A stretch of DNA of 64,000 nucleotides from Dallia pectoralis (lineage: Eukaryota > Chordata > Actinopteri > Esociformes > Umbridae). The notes beneath the pieces were generated by a model, which was not told the DNA's origin, did no database searches, and saw nothing but the letters and a program-made list of their open reading frames with translations. A program made the translations under genes and the position numbers. Within the stretch, counting starts at the first letter, position 1. Every line of letters begins with the position of its first letter. Location: assembly GCA_029465975.1 (NCBI GenBank), contig CM055730.1:5472801-5536800 (forward strand), read 5' to 3'. Shown in pieces: positions 26,501 through 38,564 of the stretch.

Positions 26501-27736
26501 CAGTTCTGAGTTGTAACAGTTCTGAGTTGTAACAGTCCTGAGTTGTAACAGTTCTGAGTTGTCATGAGGGACTAGTAACATAAGGCCTCAAATAGAGATG
26601 TGCCCCATCCTCTCTGTCTAATTCATGCACACTCACGCACACAAACCACCTGCCAATCAGCCTGGGAAGCCGTCCGTTGGGTAATGCCTTAATAATGGGG
26701 TACGTGATCCCTCCTCCCCCTCACCTCACTAGCTCTCTTTCTCTTCTGATTGGTGTACAGGGAGCTGGCAGCCACAGAGGTTGTGTGTAACTCATTCTGC
26801 ACACTTGCATCATGGCACCAGTCAGGGTTTAATGGTGATGTACAGCAGACCACTCCCCCCATTGGTGCCTTTCATCTCTGATCTGCTCTGTAGGGGTTTC
26901 TAGTTCACACATTTGAGGTGAACCCCCAAGGATGCTCGTTTACCAATTAGCTACTTGGGATTCTGTCGGTGTCTATGTTTGTGCCTACTGTGTGTGTGTG
27001 TGCCTGGTGTGTGTCTGCGTGTGTGAATTTGTGTGTGTGTGTGGGTGCGTGTTGAGTGTCTGCATGTGGAGGCGGGTGTTTGTGGGGGTTTGTGTAACAA
27101 TGGTTTGGTTATTTCTGTGGTAAACTTTGACTAATTTAAACTTCAGAAAGAAACATATTTATTTGATATGCTGTCTGTATCGGCAGGGAATGTATGTGAG
27201 ATCTGAGGCAGAATCAGTCATTGAAGGCGTAGTATAAAACGAGCAAACTAGTGAGTCCCAAGGATCAAAAACTTGACAACTTTGAAAAGGAAGTAAAGCT
27301 CCCATCAGGTTGTAATCTCTACATAGTCAGATCGTTTCTTGCAGCCTGGCTCTCCTGTAATGTGGCCAAAAAGTAGCATTGTTGAGACATGTAGACTTGG
27401 TTGGTACAACTCTCCGTGCGCGAGGAGAATAATAAATACTGCTGTTGTGCAAAATTAAGTCTGTAACCACTACAGTCCGTCATAATGAAAACACACCTGA
27501 ATAGTGTGAAGGGGTGGATTTCCCCTTTAATGCAGAGACACAGCATTCATTGGTCAAATATATTATGCTATATGCTATATGCTATATGCTATGTACATGC
27601 ACTCATAAAAGACTGGGGCTTGTCAATTTAGCAAACAGTCCTGCAATTCATAAATTGTGCAGGGATGATGATGTATGCTGTTATCCAATGGTCAATACCA
27701 GATTTGTAGCTGTTTAACAAAACAGGAAACCGTTCT

Positions 27737-27813
<77 letters not shown>

Positions 27814-30800
27814 CCCCCACACACACACCACTCACTCTCTTACTGACACTGTTGTAAAAAACCCTGAAAGGTTCCCATCGTTTTTTATGTCATAGTTAGT
27901 CAACTTGACCCCTCCCTGACGTTGTTTGGGAATTGGGAACGACTCAGCAGCCAGCGCACCTCATGCAACTTAACACTTATCCTTCAACCAGTTGAATAAT
28001 AACAACAAACGAGCTACTTGAAGGGTAACAAACCATTTAAAACATACCTGGGTTTCCCTGAGGAACCACTCTTCTGGCTCGGTCTTCTGGTCACTCCTTA
28101 AGGCTGTTTCTAAATGAACCTTTAACCTTTAGCTGTCTGCAATATCTGCTATCCCTTCTGATTGACGTGTTCTGGACCTGTAGCCTTTGGCGTCTTTTAA
28201 CTCTTTGCACGTGTGTTGTGTTTTATCCAGCGGGCTGTTTGCGAGTCACTACACGGAACAACACTTCCTGGAAGACGGTAGCGTGGTCGTGGACTCGGAC
28301 AACTTAACGGTATGTGTCAAATGTTTCATCAAATGTTTCCTGACATTTCGATTTGATCAACTCCTGAACCTGCTAGGGTGAGGTGCTGTATCGCAATTAA
28401 GGAGAAGATGGAAATAGGAAAACAATAACTAGTACTAACACTTAACTAGTACTCTGAAACACGTTGTGTATATTATTTGTAGAAACTTAATACCTGCACG
28501 GTATCCTTTTGGAGTTCATCAAGTCGCAATAACTGCAGAACTCGTATCTTGTACTAATCCCTCCTAGGTTTTATAAGTTGTAGGAATGCCACCAGAGTCT
28601 AGAACTTGATCCCCTAATGGATCATCCAGGAACATGATGTTCTAAGTGCTTGATAACGTTTCTGTTTTTAGTTATCTCTGTTGTCATTAGAAAGCTGTTT
28701 CCTCAACACCTCTGGTTAAACTCCTGAACTTAATAGAATCGGGGATGTTCTGGCTCTATTAAGGAGATAACTGACTAAAGGAAATGTTGATGTTTGTTTA
28801 ATATCCTTCCTGAATCCTACTAGAACCAATGAGAGTAGCATAGGTAAAAATACTTTTGTGTAGGCAGGAGTGGACAATTTTTACCAGGGTCTGAAACATA
28901 CTGCAAATTCCCAAAGGTACATCATATATTTTGTTGTGTGACTGTCTGTGACCTGTAGGTGTCGGAAGCTTTATTTTCTGCCATGGTGTTTTATATACAG
29001 ATTCATATTTGATGAAACAGACAAACTGGGGTCAAAGTTGCAATACAAATTGTAAAACCTTTGGAAATAGAGTGTGGCTTAGTTCTGAATGTTGAATACA
29101 TGTTTTGCTCAGAACTGTAATAAGATTTACCTCGAAATAAACAAGTTTTATTCTACAGAGAGAAGCTGAAAACCCTTTTTTAATAACTTTTTTCCTTTGC
29201 AGATGAAATTTTATATTGTTTTTCACTAATCGTAAAATCACATGAGATCAGAGTAAAAAGAAACAGGCTTTACTCATTACTGACTAGAAGTGTTTACTTT
29301 TATGTTAGCATTTTAATACGTGTTAGTGAACATATCTCGCTATAATACTGGATGTATGTGAACAAAACCCAATGTCACTAGGCAATTTGTAAAGAGCTCA
29401 GGCCAGAGAAAAGGTTGTATTTAAACAGATGATGTTTATTTAATATTTACCCCTGTTGCACCAAATCTGCCAATCAAAAGTAACAAGAAATTGTTCTATT
29501 GTCTGACCCCGCCCCCTTGGACTAGAAACTAAATCTCACCATGATTTACTGGATTCTCGAAGGGAAAACAGAGGGCAAACAGAGGGCAAACAGAGGGCAA
29601 ACAGAGGGCAAACAGAGGGCAAACAGAGGGCAAACAGAGGGCAACTCTTCCATTAAGGAATACAGTCCTGTTCACCTGTACATTAAAGCAAACAGGAGTC
29701 CCCTAGCTGCTATTAGGAGGTTACCCTAAAAGCGAGGATACGTCTAGCGGTTTCTGCTGGGCCTGAGGCCTGGTCTTTCATACATATACATGGAGACTAG
29801 GAGCCTTGTTGTTCAGCCAATGTGCCTGGATACAGAGAAGGAAAAGACATTGACCATGGAAGACATAGCTAATATAATTCATAGTGCATTAAGTAAACAG
29901 CATAACGGGAACTCTGAAGTACTAATCAAAGTGCTGAGATAAATGTTAATTTTAATAAATAGATTTTCTGCAATTTCTCTATTTTTCCCATTGGGGACTA
30001 TAAACCAGAAATAAATCTTCGACATTTTAGATCCGTTTCTTAACTTTAGCACAGATATAATTTCCCCAAGCCATGATCAACGATTACACAAAATGAAAAC
30101 AAGTTTATTTGTTTCGGTCTCAGTTTTCCGTCTACTGGTCTTCTTTCTTAATCTTCTGGATAATGGCATAAAATTGATGTGCATGTGTCAGTCTTTGACT
30201 CACCACACTGGGCCAAGGCCCCGTCTGGGTTTGATTTATTACATTTGGCAGCTCCAGGCTTTAAATTTAGGTGTGGACTTGTGTTGCATATCAGTTTAAG
30301 TGTGAATCAGTGGGTGTCCGTGTGAACCAGGCAAAGTCATTGTTTTCTGAATGATGCAGATCATATGTCAAATTGTTTTCACATTAAGATATCAATCTGG
30401 GGATGGCAATTCTGCAATACAGGCCAAGAAGAGAAAATACAAACTAAAGAGGAGAACAGATAAGAGAAGAGAGAGGCTGTTCTAACAGAGAAGATAGAGG
30501 CTGTTCTAACAGAGAAGAGAGAGAGGCTGTTCTAACAGAGGAGATAGAGGCTGTTCTAACAGAGAAGAGAGAGGCTGTTCTAACAGAGAAGATAGAGGCT
30601 GTTCTAACAGAGAAGAGAGAGGCTGTTCTAACAGAGAAGATAAAGGCTGTTCTAACAGAGAAGAGAGAGGCTGTTCTAACAGAGGAGATAGAGGCTGTTC
30701 TAACAGAGAAGATAAAGGCTGTTCTAACAGAGAAGATAAAGGCTGTTCTAACAGAGAAGAGAGAGGCTGTTCTAACAGAGGAGATAGAGGCTGTTCTAAC

Positions 30801-33800
30801 AGAGAAGAGAGAGGCTGTTCTAACAGAGAAGATAGAGGCTGTTCTAACAGAGGAGATAGAGGCTGTTCTAACAGAGAAGATAGAGGCTGTTCTAACAGAG
30901 GAGATAGAGGCTGTTCTAACAGAGAAGAGAGAGGCTGCTTTGATAAAGAACATCTGGAGTGCCGTTTTCAGTCAAATGTGTTTCTACAAAATCTGACACA
31001 GTTATGTCTACATTGACATGAGTCATATACCAGATGCTCTCATCCAGAGTGACATATCACATATTATTTAGTGCACAAATGGAGGAGGGAGGGATGCTGT
31101 CTAAACAGACGAGGGAGTCTTTCTAAAAGAAAGAGGAGGCTGGGTCAGGGAAACTTAAGTCTTCGCCCGGGTCAGAGTCGAGGGTTCTGGAGGGTGTGTC
31201 AGTGGTTTTGTGGTGGGAAGTGGAGAAGTGATGAATTGGGGAGGGAGAGATAGTGTGGAAACAATCTAGTATTGAATCTGCGAGCCGGAGAAAGTTAGAA
31301 AAGGTAGGCATGGGAGTGATGAAGAAATGGAATAATAAGTGTGAGAGTGACATAAGTGAGAACAAGCTTTCAGTACTCTGTCCTCAGATGTGTCTGTTTA
31401 TTAAGGCACTCTGTTATGGAAGCCTCCGAGGCATTACTCCTCAGTCGTATCAAACACCATCGATTGTAGAGAAACCCTGGGCTTCTGAGACAGACCGCTA
31501 CCTTGACTGGCTAGCTTTGTTTCTGGGTGAGACACTGACCAAATGTGCTTTAGTGTGAAGACAGGGGTCAGCATGGGCATCCATAAGACCTAAAGGCCTT
31601 CAGTCCTTAACGCAGCAGGGTGTCCCTCCATGGACCACTGCTGACCGGGACCACTGTCAGTAGGTACTCACCACTGCTGACCAGGACCACTGTCAGTAGG
31701 TACTCACCACTGCTGACCGGGACCACTGTCAGTAGGTACTCACCACTGCTGACCGGGACCACTGTCAGTAGGTACTCACCACTGCTGACCGGGACCACTG
31801 TCAGTAGGTACTCACCACTGCTGACCAGGACCACTCTCAGTAGGTACTCACCACTGCTGACCGGGACCACTGTCAGTAGGTACTCACCACTGCTGACCGG
31901 GAGCACCCCACAAGCCTGGATGTTTCAGAGATGCTCTGACCCAGTTGTGAGGTCGAAACAATCTGGCCCTTGTTGATCTTTGCTCTTGACAATTTCTCCT
32001 GCTTCCAACATGTTCCAACACTACGAGTGTGTACCACTCTTGTGTACCACTCTTGTGTACCACTCTTGTGTACCATTCTTGTGTACCACTCTTATGTACC
32101 ACTCTTGTGTACCACTCTTGTGTACCACTCTTATGTACCACTCTTATGTACCACTCTTATGTACCACTCTTGTGTACCACTCTTGTGTACCACTCTTGTG
32201 TACCATTCTTATGTACCACTCTTATGTACCACTCTTGTGTACCACTCTTGTGTACCACTCTTGTGTACCACTCTTGTGTACCACTCTTATGTACCACTCT
32301 TATGTACCACTCTTATGTACCACTCTTGTGTACCACTCTTATGTACCACTCTTATGTACCACTCTTATGTACCACTCTTGTGTACCATTCTTATGTACCA
32401 CTCTTTGGCGTGCCACAGCCAGGAGTCCATCCATGAAACATGAAGTCATAGCATTAATGCAGTGTTCTGTACTAAATCTGGCCCTGCCTCTCTCAGCTTC
32501 ACTCATTATCCATATTTAATGCCGTGGCTCGTCCTGTTTTCATACAACTGGACGTATGCTTCCCAAACCGTGCCCTGTTACTGTATTACTGTATAATCCT
32601 GCACTCTTTCTGAGCGGGCGCGTGACTTTGAAACTGGTGCGTTGTGTGTAGGGAATAGGGTGTGATTGTGGACGTAGCTGACGTGTCAGGGTTACTCAGC
32701 GTGGACAAGCTCAGGCCAGGACTCCTGGCCCATGCCTTCAAGTCCACTTAGACACTAGACCTGTCGGGGCGTTCGAAAAGCATTTTTAAGTTAAAGGGGT
32801 GGCTAGAGAAGGGCTAAACCTCTCAGTAAAAGGTCTGGACAGATAAGAGTTAACGGGTGGATAGAGAAGGGCTAAACCTCACAGTAAAAGGTCTGGACAG
32901 AGAAGAGTTAACGGGTGGCTAGAGAAGGGTTAAACCTCACAGTAAAAGGTCTGGACAGAGAAGAGTTAACGGGTGGATAGAGAAGGGTTAAACCTCACAG
33001 TAAAAGGTCTGGACAGAGAAGAGTTAACGGGTGGATAGAGAAGGGCTAAACCTCACAGTAAAAGGTCTGGACAGAGAAGAGTTAACGGGTGGATAGAGAA
33101 GGGTTAAACCTCACAGTAAAAGGTCTGGACAGAGAAGAGTTAACGGGTGGATAGAGAAGGGTTAACGATCTTCGCGGAGTCAGTCTGTCCTCCATGAAAA
33201 TCTCAGGGACTTTCCCATGCACACCGTTAACCTTTCTCTTCCTGTCAGATCTGACCTGTAAGTAGATGTGAAAGCGTGGGCTGGCTCAGTTCATCACTGT
33301 GTGTGTTCATACAGAGTAACTGTAGACCCAGTAGAGGCTGTATACAGAGTGGTGGGAGGGAAAAGAGTACAGATGTGTGCATGACTGAGTATATAACTGA
33401 GAGAGTGAGTGGTTAACTGAGGGAGTGAGTGGTTAACTGAGAGAGTGTGTGGATAACTGAGGGAGTGAGTGGTTAACTGAAGGAGTGAGTGGGTAACTGA
33501 GGGAGTGAGTGGGTAACTGAGGGAGTGAGTGGTTAACTGAGAGAGTGAGTGGTTAACTGAGAGAGTGAGTGGTTAACTGAGAGAGTGAGTGGTTAACTTT
33601 GAGAGTTAGTGGGTAACTGAGTGAGTGAGTGGGTAACTGAGGGAGTGAGTGGGTAACTGAGGGAGTGAGTGGTTAACTGAGAGAGACATTGGTAGTGTTC
33701 AAATCCCTCATAAGATGTTCCAATTTGACCCTGTACCCAGAGGTTCTACGATTACCCTACTTACCAGGTTCCCCTTCATGGTGGTTCCCCGAGATACAGA

Positions 33801-36800
33801 ATTGAACTGGAAAGGTTAAGCTAGTGTGGTGGATTTAAAACGGCCAAAATGTTCTTCCAGACACCTAAGATGAGACCGGCCGTATCCTAAAATCCAAAGT
33901 CTAGCTTGGAAAGTCAAAGGAATTGGGCATTAACAGAACATGACTGTACTAGCCAGGGATGAAGACTGTGGTCCTAGGTCTTATTCAAACATACATACAG
34001 CAACAGCTGCTGGACCCGACCAGGTCCATATTTTCATCCCAAACCAGATTTAATATGATTTCTCCTCTTTCCTCACCTCACATTTTATTCTTAAACTGTT
34101 TGAATGTCTGGCTGTGGACACCCTGAAACTAGTGTGGTCTACTGTGTTATTTTTTCAGTTTGGTTATGATACTGAAGGTTATGGTTAGATTGTGGTTATG
34201 ATACTGAAGGTTATGGTTAGATTGTGGTTATGATACTGAAGGTTATGGTTAGATTGTGGTTATGATACTGAAGGTTATGGTTAGGTTGTGGTTATGATAC
34301 TGAAGGTTATGGTTAGATTGTGGTTATGATACTGAAGGTTATGGTTAGATTGTGGTTATGATACTGAAGGTTATGGTTAGGTTGTGGTTATGATACTGAA
34401 GGTTATGGTTAGATTGTGGTTATGATACTGAAGGTTATGGTTAGGTTGTGGTTATGATACTGAAGGTTATGGTTAGATTGTGGTTATGATACTGAAGGTT
34501 ATGGTTAGGTTGTGGTTATGATACTGAAGGTTATGGTTAGATTGTGGTTATGATACTGAAGGTTATGGTTAGATTGTGGTTATGATACTGAAGGTTATGG
34601 TTAGATTGTGGTTATGATACCAAAGGTTATGGTTAGATTGTGGTTATGATACTGAAGGTTATGGTTAGGTTGTGGTTATGATACTGAAGGTTATGGTTAG
34701 GTTGTGGTTATGATACTGAAGGTTATGGTTAGGTTGTGGTTATGATACTGAAGGTTATGGTTAGGTTGTGGTTAGGAGGCTGCTGGTTAAGGTTAGGTTG
34801 TGGTTATGATGCTGAAAGTTATGGTTAGGGTTGTGGTCAAAGTTTATTTTTGTGTATGGATATTTCTATTTAAATAGATTTTTTACAAGGTTATTACAAA
34901 TGTTTATTTTATTTGCGGTTTATTATGAAGTGGTAAAAAATGTTTGTTCTTCTGTTTTCAGGTGAACTGCTACTACCATGGAAAGGTTCAGGGGCGTCTC
35001 CATTCTGATGTCAGTCTCAGTGCCTGCTCAGGTCTCAGGTGTGTGTGTGTGTGTGTGTGTGTTAGTGGGTCTCCTGAGTTATCATGGGCTTTTCTGGAAT
35101 TACATTACCCCTCTAATGCACCTCAACAGTCCCATGAGCCAACTTCCCTTAGCATCAATAGGTCATAGGTTATATTTCTGTTTCCTGTTTCCTTCTCCTG
35201 TTTGTCTCAGTAACATGTCTAGGGAGAGGGAGGAATACAAAATAAATCTAGCAATAAAAGTCCTAAAAACAAACAACTCTAAAGACGTCCCTGCAATACG
35301 GAAATATGATGTGTGGTTCAATGCAGAAACCATGTTGACCAAAAAACTATCAAATGATATTTTCTTCCAATAAGGGCTGTGAGAATTTAAAGGTTATAAC
35401 ACACCTTACAAAAACCTTGTATCCTTAAAATTGTTCTTCAGATCAAAAATGGACCTTTGTAGAATCGTATCCCTCCATAAAGAACCCTTTCGGGACCCCT
35501 TTTAGACATGTTTTTTTTCCTGTAGGTTTATAGTCCATTATTTGATACTACGGTTGTTTATAACTGGACTCTGCTGGCCTGGGTCTGTGGCACTGTGTCC
35601 GTTTCCTGAAACCAGGTTGGAAGAACTTCTGGTCTTATGTAGGGAAAAGCTGGCCTTTTGGAACTTGCTTTCGGGATGGTCATTTTCTGTCCCACTACAG
35701 TTTGTCTCAGGCGAGCCAGATAAAAAGGCTTCAGCCTGAGAAGATTTACGCCACCTGTTGTTGTGGCCAAGACAAATTGATCGGGGTTTTCGTTGGCGGC
35801 ACTAGTCGGGCTTTTAGGGTTGTAATGTTAAGTTTATGTGGTTGGGAATGTTGTGCAAGGTTGCTAAAAACTCTGTTTTGGCTGTTCTCAGCGGATGAGG
35901 AGTTCACACTAAATCACTATGGTCACCTTTTACTGTGAGAAATTAGAGACTCAGCGTCGACAGACTGAGGAGAAGCCATCATGGATATTACTTTATTACT
36001 TATTTAGCAACATGTCTGCCGTATGATTTGTTTCCACTAATATCAGTGGCACTTTCTTGGCAAACTGCACACGCTTTCCCAGAGACTAAACTAAACTGAA
36101 TGAAGTAGTATTCTTTCTCTCTCCGTTTAAATGTATTAATTGCTGCTTATTTATTTTACTCAATATTCATATTGTATTCCAGGGGTTTCATCTCACTTGA
36201 AAATGAATCCTTTATTTTGGAGCCACCGGCAGATTCTTCTGGGGGATCTCCTCACAGGATCTATAGATCAGAACATCTCAACCTCACCTCTGGGACCTGT
36301 GGTCATGATTTCAACATGTCACAACCTTCTGAAGACAACCACAACCAATCAGACAGCCCTTTCCGGGTCTTCAGCACCAGGGTAAGAAATGGGACAAAGA
36401 AGGAAGAAGACTACGAGAAAGGGGAGAGGGTACAAGGGGAATGCAACTGAGATCTTTTCTTCATGTACTCTCAGAAAAGGGCAATATTCATACCATTAAA
36501 ATAGTTATCGTCTGTCTATATATGATAAAAAATAATTGGGCCTAGGTAGAACCTTTGTTGGTTTCAGGTAATCCTCGTTTTGGTTCCAGGTAGAACCTTT
36601 GTTGGTTTCAGGTAATCCTCGTTTTGGTTCCAGGTAGAACCTTTGTTGGTTTCAGGTAATCCTTGTTTTGGTTCCAGGTAGAACCTTTGTTGGTTTCAGG
36701 TAATCCTCGTTTTGGTTCCAGGTAGAACCTTTGTTGGTTTCAGGGAATCCTCGTTTTGGTTCCAGGTAGAACTTTTTTGAGTTAATTCCGAGTTCTACCC

Positions 36801-38528
36801 ATAAAAGAGCATCCGCATAGAACCGCAACATAGAACCACATAAAGTAGATGTGTTCTGTAGCTGGAGTCCACACTCCACGTTGAATACATCAGGCGTTGT
36901 CTTTGAACAGAAAAACGTTCACAACGGGATTTTCCTCATCGTTCGTACAATCATTTTACCTTTCGCTGTGTTGTCCTACAGTCCCCCAGATGAGCGGAGA
37001 GAGCGAGGCAGGGAGGCTTATACGATGACAGTTATTATTTTGTCATACTCTACATTTTATTGTCTGAACTGAAGGAAGGAAAATGTGTTAGGATGTCTAA
37101 GAAACACAAAAAAAAGGCACCATTTGATTCACCGACAGCTAATTCTCCCTGACAACAGCACAACAGAGCAGCCAGAAGCGCCGGCCAGGGAGACATCCAC
37201 TTCTGTGATTTATCTTGTTTTTATTCTCCTGGCTCAGAAATACATATCTCCTTTTCTCCCCTTTAGCATTTTATCTGATGATGGATGGCTCCTTCATTCA
37301 ATTAAGATTCAGTGTTTGAAGCATCCAGCTGATTTTGTGTGGAGGCGATGATGTCTGCTTCCCAAGGAATGCACTATCCACTAGGGATCCTAGTCAAAAC
37401 AAGTGCCTTGTGAAGGGTTTATGGGTCAATTTGGGATACAGTGACAGACCTCAGATCCATAAAGAAGTACCTGAGTGAATTTTTTCATAAATGGAAAAGT
37501 TGCACGGTCCCTAGAGGGACAGAGAAGGACACAGTGATGTCACGACAAAAGTAATCGTAAAAAAGGAAGTGCAAAGTAATAATGGTGGCAGAGTGTAAAG
37601 GGCTGTCACCTTCAAGGGTGGTGCTGAAAAGACTGGACTGTCACTTCCATGGAGGGTGGGGTCATGGAAACAAAGCTGTCACCTCCAGGTTGGGTGGTGT
37701 AAAGGAGACAAAGCTGTCACCTCCATGTTGGGTGGTGTAAAGGAGACAAAGCTGTCACCTCCAGGTTGGGTGGTGTAAAGGAGACAAAGCTGTCACCTCC
37801 AGGTTGGGTGGTGTAAAGGAGACAAAGCTGTCAAATCCAGGTTGGGTGGTGTAAATGTTTAGCTGGAGAGAAAATGACAGAGAGAGACCAGAGACAGAGA
37901 GAGACACAGAGAGGGACAGAGAGAGACCAGGGAGACAAACATTTCTAAAATGTTTCCCATAAACGTATCAAATGAAGTTGGTTAACCAGGTAAAGTACTC
38001 ATAAGGTAGAGTATAATGTAATGGATATTTGCAGCAGCCCTGACAAACTGTCCCTAGACTAGATATCTCTGGCTGTACAGTCAAATTAGAAAAATATCTA
38101 CATGTTCCAGAACCAAAATGATGATCTTCATACAGGGGTTAATAAAAGACCAGGTCCATTTCAATGACAACACACATTCACAGCTTAAAAAAAGCCTTTT
38201 TGAAAGATTATTGACCGTTGATGGTGACTGCTGTGAATTGTCTCCCTCGTGGCCTCCGTTTGACTGGATAATCACTGGCCGTGTTTGAAAGCAGAGTACT
38301 CTGTCCTGGCTTAGGCCTATCTCCTAGGGAAGGTAGATAAGGCAAGGCTGTATCCAAGGGAAGGTAGATAAGGCAGGGCTATATCCAAGGGAAGGTAGAT
38401 AAGGCAGGGCTATATCCAAGGCCACACAGAGGGTCTCACAGCTAGGGGGGTTAGCGGGGTGTGTGTTTGGGGATACAGAGGCTCAGGTTGAGAACTGTGA
38501 GGCTGAGACTGGGCCCTGGGTCCTGCCT

Positions 38529-38564
<36 letters not shown>

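Larger units (their letters stand above)
5066..28230. other. adam12 intron 1 of window (23.2 kb)
   Basis: No coding exon was recognised between the GTAAGT at 5066 and the acceptor ending at 28230. Stretches with nothing identifiable: 5071-5650, 7240-8450, 9000-9530, 11640-12600 (with an 11-base C run followed by A at about 12243), 13500-14450, 16225-16890, 17870-21420 and 24905-26225. The rest is the interspersed repeat and arrays listed separately. Small open frames (for example 24974-25267 and 21122-21379) have no recognisable domain or splice context and are not called. Confidence 0.75.
28310..34961. other. adam12 intron 2 of window (6.65 kb)
   Basis: No exon between the donor GTATGT and the acceptor ending at 34961. 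28310-29565 and 29650-30470 are AT-rich sequence in which I recognise nothing. 30950-31630 has no recognisable gene despite small frames on both strands. The rest is seven separate minisatellites with unit lengths 11, 24, 36, 13, 58, 20 and 32, listed individually. Confidence 0.8.
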
